A DNA stretch of 64,000 nt from Serratia nematodiphila DZ0503SBS1 (GCF_000738675.1 NZ_JPUX01000002.1:186001-250000), one strand, 5' to 3'; shown: positions 35,400 to 45,139, numbered from the stretch's first letter. Translations and numbers: made by a program. Notes: generated by a model from the letters alone, not told the origin.

Positions 35400-36428
35400 A
35401 TGAACCATTCCGTCCGGCCGCCGCAATGCGACGACAAAACCATTCTCGATATCACGATGAATTTATATCTCTATCCGGCGGCGCTTATTGCGCACCGCCT
35501 GGGCATCTTTGAATTTATTGCATTGCACCCCCGCAACCTGACCGATATATGCGCTCAGGCCAATGTGGAAAGACGCCCGGCAGAGACGCTGGTCATGGCG
35601 CTAGTGGCATTGAAATTGATAGACAGAGACAGCGAAACATTCTCTCTGACGCCGGAAGCGGAAACCTTTTTGTTAAAAAACAACCCGCATTATTTCGGCT
35701 ATTTTTGGGATTTGATGATTGAAAACAGCGAGATTTTCACGCTGAAAAACCTGGAAAGCGCCATCAGAAAGAATGCCTCGCAGGTGTACGGCGAGCAGGG
35801 GCTGTTTGAAACCCATACGCTCGACGCCGACAGAATGCGGCTGTTTACCCACGCCATGCACAGCCTGAGCATGGGATCGGCCAGCGTTTGGCCTACGCTG
35901 TTGCCCCTCGGTGCCTGCCGCACGGCGCTGGATATCGGCGGCGCCTCCGGCGCCCATGCCATCAGTCTGGCGACCCATTGGCCGGCACTCACGTGCACCG
36001 TGTTCGATCTGCCGGAGGTGTGCCCGCTCGCCGCCGACTACGCGCACGATTACGGCCTCAGTCAGCGCATCGGCACCCACAGCGGCGATATGTGGCGCGA
36101 TCCCTACCCGGCGGCGGATCTGCACCTGTACTCCAATATTTTCCACGACTGGCCGATGAACAAGAACCGCTTCCTGGCGCAAAAGAGCTATGCGGCCCTC
36201 CCGCCCGGGGGCAGGATCGTGATCCACGAAGTGCTGTACAACGATGACGGCGACGGCCCACCTGCCGCCGCGGGGTACAGCCTGATGATGATGGGATGGA
36301 CGCAGGGCCGCCAATACTCCGGCAAGGAAATCGGCGACCTGCTGCGCGACGTCGGCTTCGGGCCTGCTCAGGTGCTGCCGTCGCTCGGCTATTTCAGCAT
36401 CGTCACGGCGCAAAAACCCCAGGCTTAG
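35400..36428 (+). CDS. SAM-dependent O-methyltransferase (acetylserotonin/COMT type)
   Basis: 342 residues. An N-terminal dimerisation winged helix (LIAHRLGIFEFIAL, LVALKLIDRDSETFSLTPEA) precedes the Rossmann methyltransferase domain. SAM motif I is ALDIGGASGAHAISLA near residue 178, with HLYSNIFHDWP (catalytic His) and PPGGRIVIHEVLYND. Such enzymes tailor small aromatic or polyketide molecules; no other biosynthetic gene is near. The first third is more AT-rich than neighbours, hinting at later acquisition. Its stop overlaps the convergent gene by four bases. Confidence 0.85.
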   Translation: MNHSVRPPQCDDKTILDITMNLYLYPAALIAHRLGIFEFIALHPRNLTDICAQANVERRPAETLVMALVALKLIDRDSETFSLTPEAETFLLKNNPHYFGYFWDLMIENSEIFTLKNLESAIRKNASQVYGEQGLFETHTLDADRMRLFTHAMHSLSMGSASVWPTLLPLGACRTALDIGGASGAHAISLATHWPALTCTVFDLPEVCPLAADYAHDYGLSQRIGTHSGDMWRDPYPAADLHLYSNIFHDWPMNKNRFLAQKSYAALPPGGRIVIHEVLYNDDGDGPPAAAGYSLMMMGWTQGRQYSGKEIGDLLRDVGFGPAQVLPSLGYFSIVTAQKPQA

Positions 36429-37348
36429 CGGTTCACCGATCTCGCCATGCGGCTGTAGGTGTGGCGCACGCCGCGGATCGCCACGCTGTAGGCGAAGATG
36501 TTTTCCGGCAGCGCCAACCCCAGATAGCCGGTATCGCCGATATGGTGCAGATCGGCGCCGGCCATTTTGCTCATCAGCGCAATCTGCCGCACGGTCTGCA
36601 CGTCGGCCCCCTCTTGCGAGGTGCCGATCGCCGTCATCGCCAGCGCGCCCTGCCGCTGGGCATAGGCGATCAGCGCCGCCACTTTCTCCTGCGACATGCC
36701 GGGAATGGTGCCCGGCGCCGGCAACAGCACGATGTCCGCGCCGTTCTCCACGAACAGCGCGATATCCTGCTCGCCGATCAGCTGGCTGCCGCTTTCGCGC
36801 ACGATACCGGCGCCGTGCATCTTGCCGGTCACCAGCACCATCTCGTCGCCTACCTCATCGCGGATCGCTTTCAGCGCGGCGGCGATCGCCTGATTGCTGA
36901 CGCCGTTGTTCGGGTTGCCGGTCAGCACCAGCATGCGCGCGCCGAGCTGATACAGCTTGCGCGCATTCTCGGCGGTGGCGGCGCGGCCCGCCGTCATCTG
37001 CCAGAAGTCGTTATGTTCGGTGGCGAAGGCCGGATCGACGGCCTCCAGATTCACCCCGATCACTCGTCCGGTCAGCCGCTGCAGCGTGCGCAGCGCCTCC
37101 TGCGGCGGCACGTCGGCGGGCAGGCCCGCGATGTGCGGACGATCGACGTCGAACAGGTTCAACAGCAGCAGATCGGCGCCCTGGCTGGCCGCCAGTTCGG
37201 CGTTGGTGACGTTATTGAGCAGCGGCTGAGTGACCGCGATGGTTTCGCTGACCAAGATGCGCCCTTCGCTGGCGCGGATGGCATAGAGCAGATCGGCTTT
37301 GCCGATATCGGCCAGATCGCTGGCGCTGCAGTCCAGATAACGTTTCAT
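36425..37348 (-). CDS. TIM-barrel-like protein of unknown function (DUF7916-type)
   Basis: 307 residues, soluble. Repeated strand-helix units are visible: EGRILVSETIAV, GADLLLLNLFDVDRPHIAGL, RVIGVNLEAVD, RMLVLTGNPNNGVSN, EMVLVTGKMHGAG, GADIVLLPAPGTIPG, consistent with a (beta/alpha)8 barrel of the phosphoenolpyruvate-mutase or BtpA type. I recall related proteins as conserved and uncharacterised. It lies 72 bp downstream of bglX on the same strand and may be co-transcribed, hinting at sugar metabolism. Confidence 0.65.
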   Translation of the reverse strand: MKRYLDCSASDLADIGKADLLYAIRASEGRILVSETIAVTQPLLNNVTNAELAASQGADLLLLNLFDVDRPHIAGLPADVPPQEALRTLQRLTGRVIGVNLEAVDPAFATEHNDFWQMTAGRAATAENARKLYQLGARMLVLTGNPNNGVSNQAIAAALKAIRDEVGDEMVLVTGKMHGAGIVRESGSQLIGEQDIALFVENGADIVLLPAPGTIPGMSQEKVAALIAYAQRQGALAMTAIGTSQEGADVQTVRQIALMSKMAGADLHHIGDTGYLGLALPENIFAYSVAIRGVRHTYSRMARSVNR

Positions 37349-37420
37349 GAGACAGGCTCCGATGACGTTGGCGGGAATGGATGGTACCCCTCTCCCACCG
37401 CAGTGAAAGAGGGGGAAGAC

Positions 37421-39718
37421 TTACTTCAGGGTAAAGCTTTGCGACTGCACGTTGTCGGAATCCAGGCCGACAAACACGTTGAATTTGCCCGGCTCCGTCC
37501 CCCACTTCAGGCTGGCGTTGTAGAACTTCAGATCCTCTTCGCTAATCGGCAGCTCAACCTGCTGCGACTGACCGGCCTTCAGCGTCACTTTCTTGAAGTT
37601 GCGCAGCTCTTTCACCGGGCGGCTGACCGACGCGGTGACGTCCTGCAGATACAGCTGCACCACCGTGGCGCCGTCGTACTTGCCGGTATTCTTCAGCGTG
37701 ACGCTGGCGGTTAACTTGCCGTTGCGCGCCATCGTCGGGCTGGACAATTTCAGATCCGACAGGCTGAAGGTGGTGTAGCTCAGGCCGTAACCAAACGGAT
37801 ACAGCGGGCCATTCGGCGAATCGAAGTAGCGTGAGGTGTACTTGCCCGGATTCTCCTTGCCGAACGGCCGGCCGGTGTTCAGGTGGTTGTAGTACATCGG
37901 GATCTGGCCGACCGAGCGCGGGAAGGTCATCGGCAGCTTGCCCGACGGGTTGTAGTCGCCGAACAGCACGTCCGCCACCGCGTTGCCGCCTTCGGTGCCG
38001 CTGTACCAGGTTTCCAGCATCGCGTCCGCCTGCTCGCTCTCCCAGCTCAGCGCCAGCGGCCGGCCGTTCATCAGCACTAGCACCAGCGGCTTGCCGGTGG
38101 CTTTCAGCGCGGCGATCAGATCGCGCTGGCTCTGCGGAATAGTGATGTCGGCGCGGCTGGAGGCCTCATGCGCCATGCCCTGCGATTCCCCCACCACCGC
38201 CACCACCACGTCGGCCTTGTTCGCCGCCTGCACCGCTTCGTCGATCATCTGCTGCGGCGAGCGGGTATCGAACGCCACCGCCGGCTCATACTCGTTCAGA
38301 TAGTCGATGATGCCTTTATCTTGCGTGACGTTGGCGCCCTTGGCGTACAGAATGCGCGCCTTGTCGCCCACCGCCCGCTCCAGCCCTTCGCGCAGGGTGA
38401 CCGACTGCTTGACCACCCCGGCGGCCGACCAACTGCCCATCACGTCGTGCTGGCTGTCGGCCATCGGCCCGACCAGCGCAATGGTCGCCTGCTTGCTCAG
38501 CGGCAGCGTCTGCTTATCGTTCTTCAGCAGCACCATCGTCTTGCGCGCCACCACCCGCGCTTCGGCGCGGTGCAGGCGGCTTTCGGCGTTGGTGTCCTGC
38601 GGATCGGAACCCGCCGGGCCCAGATGCACGTAAGGATTGGTGAACAGCCCCATGTCGTATTTGGTGTTCAGTACGTCGCGGCAGGCGCGGTCGATATCGC
38701 TTTCAGACACCAGTCCGTCCTTCACCAGACCCGGCAGGTATTTGTCGTAGAACTCGTCGCTCATGCTCATGTCGACGCCGGAGGTGATCGCCAGGCGCAC
38801 CGCGTCGCGCGCGTCGGCGGCCACGCCGTGTTTAATCAGCTCTTTGATCGCGCCGTGGTCGCTGATGGTGATGCCTTTAAAGCCCCACTGGTCGCGCAGC
38901 AGATCTTTCAGCAGCCACGGGTTGGCGGTGGCCGGCACGCCGTTGATCGCGTTGAGCGACACCATCACCCCGCCGCTGCCGGCGTCCACCGCCGCTTTGT
39001 AAGGCGGCAGATAGTCCTGATGCATGCGCAGCGGGCTCATGTCGACGGTGTTGTAATCGCGGCCGCCTTCGACGGCGCCGTACAATGCAAAGTGCTTGAC
39101 GCTGGCCATCACCGAACCGGGTTTGGCCGGATCGCCGTTCTGGAAACCGTCGACCATCACCTTGGCGATTTTCGATACCAGCCAGGTGTCTTCGCCGAAG
39201 CCTTCGGAGACCCGGCCCCAGCGAGGATCGCGGGTAATATCGACCATCGGCGCGAAGGTCATGTTCAGGCCATCGTCGCTGGCCTCCTGCGCCGCCACGC
39301 GGGCGCTGAGCGCAATGGCTTCCAGATCGAAACTGGCCGCCAGCCCCAGGCTGATCGGGAACACGGTGCGCTGGCCATGCACCACGTCATAGGCGAAGAA
39401 CAACGGGATTTTCAGGCGGCTGAGCTGCATCGCCTGATCCTGCATCACCCGGATATCCGGCCGGGTGACGGTATTGAAGATGGCGCCGATCTGCCCTTTG
39501 CGGATCCCCTCGCGGATCGCTTCTTTCGGGTTATCCGGCCCGACGCTGATCAGCCGCAGCTGGCCGATCTTCTCTTCCAGCGTCATCTGCTTCATCAAAT
39601 TGGACACGAAGGCGTCGCGCTGCTGGGCGTGAATGCCCTGCGTTATCGGCGTTTCCTGCGCAAAAGCCGGGCTGAGGGCCAGACCGGACAACATACTCAC
39701 CACACAAAGCCATTTCAT
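37421..39718 (-). CDS. bglX: periplasmic beta-glucosidase BglX (GH3)
   Basis: 765 residues, the same length as E. coli BglX, with signal peptide MKWLCVVSMLSGLALSPAFA. The GH3 barrel contains KHFALYGAVEGGRDYN and the nucleophile region GITISDHGAIKEL (Asp near residue 285). The second domain follows, then a C-terminal fibronectin-type domain beginning near PFGYGLSYTTFSL. It releases glucose from beta-glucosides in the periplasm. Monocistronic or leading the downstream DUF7916-type gene. Confidence 0.94.
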   Translation of the reverse strand: MKWLCVVSMLSGLALSPAFAQETPITQGIHAQQRDAFVSNLMKQMTLEEKIGQLRLISVGPDNPKEAIREGIRKGQIGAIFNTVTRPDIRVMQDQAMQLSRLKIPLFFAYDVVHGQRTVFPISLGLAASFDLEAIALSARVAAQEASDDGLNMTFAPMVDITRDPRWGRVSEGFGEDTWLVSKIAKVMVDGFQNGDPAKPGSVMASVKHFALYGAVEGGRDYNTVDMSPLRMHQDYLPPYKAAVDAGSGGVMVSLNAINGVPATANPWLLKDLLRDQWGFKGITISDHGAIKELIKHGVAADARDAVRLAITSGVDMSMSDEFYDKYLPGLVKDGLVSESDIDRACRDVLNTKYDMGLFTNPYVHLGPAGSDPQDTNAESRLHRAEARVVARKTMVLLKNDKQTLPLSKQATIALVGPMADSQHDVMGSWSAAGVVKQSVTLREGLERAVGDKARILYAKGANVTQDKGIIDYLNEYEPAVAFDTRSPQQMIDEAVQAANKADVVVAVVGESQGMAHEASSRADITIPQSQRDLIAALKATGKPLVLVLMNGRPLALSWESEQADAMLETWYSGTEGGNAVADVLFGDYNPSGKLPMTFPRSVGQIPMYYNHLNTGRPFGKENPGKYTSRYFDSPNGPLYPFGYGLSYTTFSLSDLKLSSPTMARNGKLTASVTLKNTGKYDGATVVQLYLQDVTASVSRPVKELRNFKKVTLKAGQSQQVELPISEEDLKFYNASLKWGTEPGKFNVFVGLDSDNVQSQSFTLK

Positions 39719-39830
39719 CTTGTTTTATCTCAGGCGTGTTTCCGCCGCCAACGCCGCGGAGTTTAATCGGAGTGAAGAAACAGTTTGCCACACTCTGTTT
39801 CATCGCCAAGGGAATTCGCATCGCTAATGT

Positions 39831-40751
39831 TTACAAAGCATTACAGGTTATCGGCAGGTAATTCTGCAGCCGGGCGCGGCTGTCGGCGGCCTCCGCCGCC
39901 AGAAAATCGACCAGCGCGGTTAACATCGGCGGCGCCACCGTGCGTTCAGGATAGACCAAATAATAGGCCGCGCCGCTGCTGACGCAGAGCGGGAACGGCG
40001 TGACGATGCGCTGCGCCTGAATATCTTCCTCCAGCAGGCACAGATCGCCGATGGCGATGCCGAATCCCTGCAGCGCGGCGCTCATCGCCAGATCGAGGGT
40101 ATCGAAATGCTGGGCCTTACCGGACGGCAACGCATCGGCGCCCGCCGCCTTCAGCCAGCGCAGCCAGTCGCGCCGATCGCGCGTCGGGTGCAGCAGAGTT
40201 TTGTCCGTCAAGTCCGTCAACCGGGCCGCCGGAGGCAGGAACGTCGGCGTGCAGACCGGCGTGAGGATTTCATCGAACAGCAAGTGCGCGGTCAGCTTTT
40301 TACCCGGCGGCCGGCCGAATACCACCGCGGCGTCAAACTGCTCGGTACTGAAATCCAGGCCGTGCGACACCGAGGCGGTCAGCTCGATATGCATGTCCGG
40401 CCGTTCATTTTGCAGGCGAATGATGCGCGGCAGCACCCAACGCATGGCGCAGGTCGGGCATTTGATACGCAGCGCCCCCGGCGGAGCGGCGGCCCGCGTC
40501 AGGGCTTCATCCAACTGCCCCAGCGCCTGCTGTACCGGCGCCAGCAGCTGCGCGCCCTGCGGCGTCAGCGCCAGACCACGCGCCTGGCGGCTGAACAGCG
40601 GATAGCCCAGGCGCTGTTCCAGCCCGAGGATTTGCCGGCTGACCGCTCCCTGCGTCAGGTGCAACTGCCGGGCGGCATGGGTAAAGTTAAGGCGTTGCGC
40701 CACCACCACGAAGGTTTTCAACACGTCGAGCGACGGCAGGGATATCGGCAT
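39831..40751 (-). CDS. LysR-family regulator (GcvA-like)
   Basis: 306 residues. The HTH is LNFTHAARQLHLTQGAVSRQIL with the following QRLGYPLFSRQARGLALTPQG, the arrangement of GcvA-like LysR proteins. The effector domain is complete. It is divergent from the aminotransferase gene, whose expression it probably controls, with 118 bp between the two starts. Confidence 0.88.
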   Translation of the reverse strand: MPISLPSLDVLKTFVVVAQRLNFTHAARQLHLTQGAVSRQILGLEQRLGYPLFSRQARGLALTPQGAQLLAPVQQALGQLDEALTRAAAPPGALRIKCPTCAMRWVLPRIIRLQNERPDMHIELTASVSHGLDFSTEQFDAAVVFGRPPGKKLTAHLLFDEILTPVCTPTFLPPAARLTDLTDKTLLHPTRDRRDWLRWLKAAGADALPSGKAQHFDTLDLAMSAALQGFGIAIGDLCLLEEDIQAQRIVTPFPLCVSSGAAYYLVYPERTVAPPMLTALVDFLAAEAADSRARLQNYLPITCNAL

Positions 40752-40869
40752 AGCGTGCCTCGATTAGGTATGATCGTAGTGCATGGCAAGTATGACAAAC
40801 TTTCCCTTGTCCGCCTACGCCGCCTGATGCTTAATCGCTCAACACTTCCCTGTTTGCCTGGAGCCCATC

Positions 40870-42024
40870 ATGCAGAGCGCCTGCTCATCCCGCTCGAAGC
40901 TGCCGGACGTCGGCACCACTATCTTCACCGTCATTGGCCAACTCAGCGCCGAACATCAGGCCCTCAACCTGTCGCAGGGCGCGCCCAACTTCGCCGGTGA
41001 TCCGCAGCTGATCGAGGCAACGGCGCAAGCCATGCGCGCAGGTCATAACCAATACGCGCCGATGAGCGGCGTGGCGGCATTACGTGCTGCCCTGGCGGAA
41101 AAAGCTGAACGATTGTATGGCGCGCGCTATGACGCCGACGAAGAAATCACGGTGATCGCCAGCGCCAGCGAAGGGCTGTACTCGGCGATCAGCGCGCTGG
41201 TACACCCCGGCGACGAGGTGATCTATTTCGAACCGGCGTTCGACAGCTATGCGCCGATCGTGCGCCTGCAGGGCGCCACGCCGGTGGCGATCAAACTGTC
41301 GCTGCAGGATTTTCGCGTCGACTGGGACGAAGTGGCCGCCGCCATCAACGGCAAAACGCGCATGATCATCGTCAACACGCCGCACAACCCGACCGGTGCG
41401 GTGTTTGACGCGCAGGATATCGACCGCCTGACCGCCCTGACCCGCGACACCGACATCGTGATCCTGTCCGACGAGGTCTACGAGCACGTGGTGTTCGACG
41501 GTGAAATTCACCACAGCATGGCGCGCTATCCGCAGCTGGCGGAACGCAGCGTGATCGTGTCGTCGTTCGGCAAAACCTACCACGTCACCGGCTGGCGCGT
41601 CGGCTATTGCCTGGCGCCGGCGGCGTTGATGGACGAGATCCGCAAGGTGCACCAGTTCATGGTGTTCTCCGCCGATACGCCGATGCAGCACGCCTTCGCC
41701 GCCGCGCTCGCCAACCCGCAGAGTTACCTGGGGCTGGCGGCGTTTTACCAACAAAAGCGCGATCTGCTGGCCAGCGCCCTGCAGGATTCGCGCTTTGAGC
41801 TGCTGCCCAGCCGCGGCAGCTTCTTCATGCTGGCCCGCTTTAGCGGCTTCAGTCACGAAAGCGACAATGATTTCGCCGTGCGCTTGATCCGCGAAGCGAA
41901 GGTGGCGACGATCCCGCTGTCGGCGTTCTACAGCGACGGCACCGATACCGGCCTTATTCGGCTGAGTTTTTCCAAAGATAACGAGACCCTGCTGGAAGGC
42001 GCGCGCCGCCTGAGCCAGGTGTAA
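40870..42024 (+). CDS. PLP-dependent methionine/aromatic aminotransferase (YbdL-like)
   Basis: 384 residues, fold type I. NTPHNPTGAVFD contains the PLP-ring contact, LSDEVYEHVVFDG the pyridine Asp/Tyr pair, and SSFGKTYHVTGWRVGY the Schiff-base lysine (near residue 238). The C-terminal Arg is in LIRLSFSKD. It resembles E. coli YbdL, which transaminates methionine, histidine and phenylalanine with 2-keto acids. The amino-acid binding protein follows after 34 bp and may be co-transcribed. Confidence 0.85.
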   Translation: MQSACSSRSKLPDVGTTIFTVIGQLSAEHQALNLSQGAPNFAGDPQLIEATAQAMRAGHNQYAPMSGVAALRAALAEKAERLYGARYDADEEITVIASASEGLYSAISALVHPGDEVIYFEPAFDSYAPIVRLQGATPVAIKLSLQDFRVDWDEVAAAINGKTRMIIVNTPHNPTGAVFDAQDIDRLTALTRDTDIVILSDEVYEHVVFDGEIHHSMARYPQLAERSVIVSSFGKTYHVTGWRVGYCLAPAALMDEIRKVHQFMVFSADTPMQHAFAAALANPQSYLGLAAFYQQKRDLLASALQDSRFELLPSRGSFFMLARFSGFSHESDNDFAVRLIREAKVATIPLSAFYSDGTDTGLIRLSFSKDNETLLEGARRLSQV

Positions 42025-42058
42025 TTTTTTGTCCGACCATGGGAAAGGGGCACTGCCT

Positions 42059-42838
42059 ATGAAAGCTTTGAAAACGCTGTTCGCCGCCGGATGCCTGCTG
42101 GCCGCCGGCTCTTCTCTGGCGGCGGAAAACAGCCTGCGCTTCGGTCTGGAAGCGCTCTATCCGCCGTTCGAATCCAAATCCGCCAGCGGCAAACTGGAAG
42201 GGTTCGACATTGAACTGGGCGACGCGGTGTGCGCCGCCGCGCAGTTGCAATGCAGCTGGGTGGAAACCTCGTTCGACAGCCTGATCCCGGCGCTGCAGGC
42301 GCGCAAGTTCGACGCCATCAACTCGGCGATGAACGTGACCGAACAGCGGCGCCAGGCGATCGCCTTTACTGACGCCATCTATCAGGTGCCGAACCGCCTG
42401 ATCGCCAAGGCCGACAGCGGCCTGCTGCCGGACGCCAAAGCGCTGGCGGGCAAACACGTGGGCGTGCTGCAAGGCTCGATTCAGGAGATTTACGCCAAAA
42501 CCCATTGGGCGCCGGCGGGCGTGGATGTGGTGTCTTATCAGGATCAGAATCAGGTGTATCTCGATCTGGCGGCCGGTCGGCTCGACGCCACGCTGGTGAT
42601 GGCGCCCTCGGGGCAAAGCGGCTTCCTGTCGCAGCCGGACGGGAAAGGCTTCGCCTTCGTCGGCGAGGCGGTGCGCGACGACAAGATCCTCGGTGAAGGC
42701 ATCGCCTTCGGCCTGCGCAAAGGGGATGAGGCGCTGAAGAAGAAACTGGATGCCGCCATCGCCAAAGTGAAACAGCAAGGCACGGTGACGGCGCTGTCGA
42801 AGAAGTATTTCGGCGATATCGACGTGACGGTGAAGTGA
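42059..42838 (+). CDS. amino-acid ABC transporter substrate-binding protein
   Basis: 259 residues from ATG 42059 (AAAGGGG SD). Signal peptide MKALKTLFAAGCLLAAGSSL is cleaved near AAE. Type II binding fold of the Lys/Arg/Orn (ArgT/HisJ) family: LRFGLEALYPPFESKSASGK, GFDIELGDAVC, AINSAMNVTEQRRQAIAFT. Neither permease nor ATPase is nearby, so it probably uses a transporter elsewhere or acts as a scavenger linked to the aminotransferase. Confidence 0.88.
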   Translation: MKALKTLFAAGCLLAAGSSLAAENSLRFGLEALYPPFESKSASGKLEGFDIELGDAVCAAAQLQCSWVETSFDSLIPALQARKFDAINSAMNVTEQRRQAIAFTDAIYQVPNRLIAKADSGLLPDAKALAGKHVGVLQGSIQEIYAKTHWAPAGVDVVSYQDQNQVYLDLAAGRLDATLVMAPSGQSGFLSQPDGKGFAFVGEAVRDDKILGEGIAFGLRKGDEALKKKLDAAIAKVKQQGTVTALSKKYFGDIDVTVK

Positions 42839-42843
42839 TGGAC

Positions 42844-42864
42844 GGGGGCGGCACCGCCGCCCCC
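42844..42864. terminator. hairpin between convergent genes
   Basis: GGGGGCGGC-ACC-GCCGCCCCC, a nine-base perfect stem between the binding protein and ddl stops. It lacks a T-tract on either strand. Confidence 0.5.
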
Positions 42865-42872
42865 TGCCGCGT

Positions 42873-43976
42873 TTAGCGATCGAACACCGAGCTGTTCAGC
42901 GCGCGATCCTGCTGGTGGCGCTCCAGCGCCAATTCTATCAGGCGCGTGATCAGCGCCTGGTAGCTGACGCCGCTGGCAGCCCACAGCTTGGGATACATGC
43001 TGATGTTGGTGAAGCCCGGCAGCGTGTTGATCTCGTTGATTACCACCTGGTTGTCCGGCGTCAGGAACACATCCACCCGCGCCAGCCCGAAGCACTCCAG
43101 CGCGCGGAACGCCTTCAGCGCCACCTCGCGGATGTGGTCGCTTACTTCCGGCGCGATCGCCGCCGGCACCACCACCTGAGCGCCCTGCTCATTGATGTAT
43201 TTGGTGTCGTAGGAGTAGAAGGCGTCACTCAGCACGATCTCGCCGCACACGCTGGCCTGCGGATCGTCGTTGCCCAGCACCGCGCACTCGATCTCGCGGC
43301 CGACGATCGCCGACTCCACCAGCACCTTGTGATCGAAACTGAAGGCCAGCGCCACCGCCGCGTCAAACTCGGCGCGGTTTTCCACCTTGCTGACCCCGAC
43401 CGACGAGCCCTGGTTGGCCGGCTTGACGAACAGCGGCAGGCCGAGACGCTCGCTCAGTTGCTCAAACGTGAACCCGGCGCGGTTGGCGCGCGTCAGGGTG
43501 ACGAACGGCGCCACCGCCAGCCCGGCGTCGCGCAGCAGGCGTTTGGTCACATCTTTATCCATGCTGACCGCCGAGCCGAGCACGCCGGCGCCGACAAACG
43601 GCATATTGGCCATGCGCAGCAGCCCCTGCAGCGAGCCGTCCTCCCCCAGCGTGCCGTGCACGATCGGGAAAATGACGTCGAGCTGGCCCAGCGCGCCGGC
43701 GCTGCCCGCTTCGATCAGCTGCTGTTTTTCCTGGCCCGGGATCAGCGCCACGTTCTTGTTCGAGCGGTTCAGCGCGATCAGCGCCGGATTCTCGGCGTTG
43801 AGCAGGTAATTGGAGGCGTCGTTGATGTGCCACTGCCCCTGTTTGTCGATCCCCAGCAGCGTGACGTCAAACTTCTCTTTGTCGATTGCATCCACAATGT
43901 TTTTGGCTGACTGCAGCGACACCTCATGCTCCGCCGATTTACCGCCAAAAATCACCCCAACACGTAGTTTAGTCAC
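42873..43976 (-). CDS. ddlA: D-alanine--D-alanine ligase
   Basis: 367 residues, the DdlA length. [20 protein letters not shown] at the N-terminus, [34 protein letters not shown] for ATP binding and [27 protein letters not shown] for magnesium binding are all intact, written here in parts. GTG 43976 follows GAAGGATTT. It joins two D-Ala for peptidoglycan precursor synthesis in the cytoplasm. Monocistronic. Confidence 0.95.
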   Translation of the reverse strand: MTKLRVGVIFGGKSAEHEVSLQSAKNIVDAIDKEKFDVTLLGIDKQGQWHINDASNYLLNAENPALIALNRSNKNVALIPGQEKQQLIEAGSAGALGQLDVIFPIVHGTLGEDGSLQGLLRMANMPFVGAGVLGSAVSMDKDVTKRLLRDAGLAVAPFVTLTRANRAGFTFEQLSERLGLPLFVKPANQGSSVGVSKVENRAEFDAAVALAFSFDHKVLVESAIVGREIECAVLGNDDPQASVCGEIVLSDAFYSYDTKYINEQGAQVVVPAAIAPEVSDHIREVALKAFRALECFGLARVDVFLTPDNQVVINEINTLPGFTNISMYPKLWAASGVSYQALITRLIELALERHQQDRALNSSVFDR

Positions 43977-44105
43977 GCCTTAAATCCTTCTGAAAAATCA
44001 TGGCAAAAAAGTCGTTCATCACAATAAACGCATTGCCTGGCGGCGGCAATCGTTGTTGCCAGAATCTTCTTACGCCACAGAATGCCACATCGCAACCATC
44101 CAAAA

Positions 44106-44122
44106 CGTATACACTTCGTATA
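44106..44122 (+). promoter_or_regulatory. CGTATA direct repeats before the ParD-like/MAP operon
   Basis: CGTATA at 44106-44111 and 44117-44122, 11 bases apart, that is one helical turn, in the promoter region 23 bp before the ParD-like start. Closely spaced direct repeats are typical of ribbon-helix-helix operators, which suggests autoregulation. Confidence 0.45.
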
Positions 44123-44144
44123 TTGTTCATTTATGGAGACGCCG

Positions 44145-44348
44145 ATGGGCATCGTAAAAATTTCGGACGTGCTGCATGACGATCTGCGCCTCGCCAGCCT
44201 GACCATGACGCGTTCGATCAACGCGCAGGCCGAGTACTGGATCAGGATCGGCATGCTGGCAGAGTTCCATCCGGAACTGACTTACCCGCAACTGGTAAAA
44301 AAAATGATGAAAGATAATGCGCTGACGCTGAAGGAGATTGTCGGGTGA
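44145..44348 (+). CDS. ParD-like ribbon-helix-helix antitoxin-type protein
   Basis: 67 residues: MGIVKISDVLHDDLRLASL, then MTRSINAQAEYWIRIGMLAE, a strand-helix-helix with the SINAQAEYW pattern of the ParD-like family. The longer frame from 44082 or ATG 44133 is less likely; ATG 44145 follows GGAGACGCC. Its TGA overlaps the GTG of a methionine aminopeptidase gene, so the two are coupled like a toxin-antitoxin pair, but no ParE-type toxin is present. Confidence 0.82.
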   Translation: MGIVKISDVLHDDLRLASLTMTRSINAQAEYWIRIGMLAEFHPELTYPQLVKKMMKDNALTLKEIVG

Positions 44349-45139
44349 AACAGATTGTGATTAAAACGCCGGAAGAGATTGCCAAAATGCGCCATTCCGG
44401 CGCTCTGCTGGCCAAAGTGTTTGCTATGCTCGATGAGGTCATCGTCGAAGGCATCTCCACCATGGAGATCAACGAACGCGCCGAGGCGTTTATCGTCGAA
44501 GAACTGAAGTCACGCCCGGCCAGCAAGGGGCAGTATGATTTCCCCTATGTGCTCAACACCTCCGTAGACGACGTGGTGTGCCACGGGGTGCCGTCGGCCA
44601 GCAAGATCCTGCGTTCCGGCATGATTGTCAACGTGGATATCACGCTGGAAAACGGCGGCTATATCGCCGACTCCAGCAAGATGTACTGCATCGGCCAGGT
44701 GACGCCGCTGGCCAAACGGTTGGTGAACAACGTCTATGAATCGATGTGGCAAGGCATTCGCGCGGTCAAACCGGGCGCCACTCTGGGGGATATCGGCCAC
44801 GCCATCCAGCGCCACGCCGAACAGGCCGGCTACAGCATCGTGCGGGAATATTGCGGCCACGGCATCGGCCGCGACATGCACGAAGAGCCGGCGGTGCTGC
44901 ACTACGGCCAACCCGGCAGCGGCATGGCGCTGCAGGAAGGCATGGTGTTCACCATCGAGCCGATGATCAATCAGGGCGACCGCCGCATCAAGCAGAAGAA
45001 GGACGGCTGGACGGTGGTGACGCGCGACAAAAAACTGTCGGCGCAGTGGGAGCACACCGTGGCGGTCACCGCCGACGGCGTGGAGATCCTGACGCTGCGC
45101 GACGAAGAGCGCCGGGCCGGCTACGCCGAGCGCTACTAA
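44345..45139 (+). CDS. map: type I methionine aminopeptidase, second copy type
   Basis: 264 residues from GTG 44345. All five metal ligands and the substrate His are present: VCHGVP, VNVDITLENGGYIADSS (two Asp), GHGIGRDMHEEP, FTIEPMI and QWEHTVAV. It should remove N-terminal Met from proteins. The usual E. coli map lies beside rpsB, not here, so this is probably an additional enzyme. Its coupling to a ParD-like gene is unusual. Confidence 0.9.
   Translation: MKQIVIKTPEEIAKMRHSGALLAKVFAMLDEVIVEGISTMEINERAEAFIVEELKSRPASKGQYDFPYVLNTSVDDVVCHGVPSASKILRSGMIVNVDITLENGGYIADSSKMYCIGQVTPLAKRLVNNVYESMWQGIRAVKPGATLGDIGHAIQRHAEQAGYSIVREYCGHGIGRDMHEEPAVLHYGQPGSGMALQEGMVFTIEPMINQGDRRIKQKKDGWTVVTRDKKLSAQWEHTVAVTADGVEILTLRDEERRAGYAERY

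Noticed and set aside
38168..39766. 532-codon plus-strand ORF
   Set aside because: It is antisense to bglX, whose protein is recognised along its full length; the shadow is His/Arg/Gln-rich, as expected for a GC-rich antisense frame.
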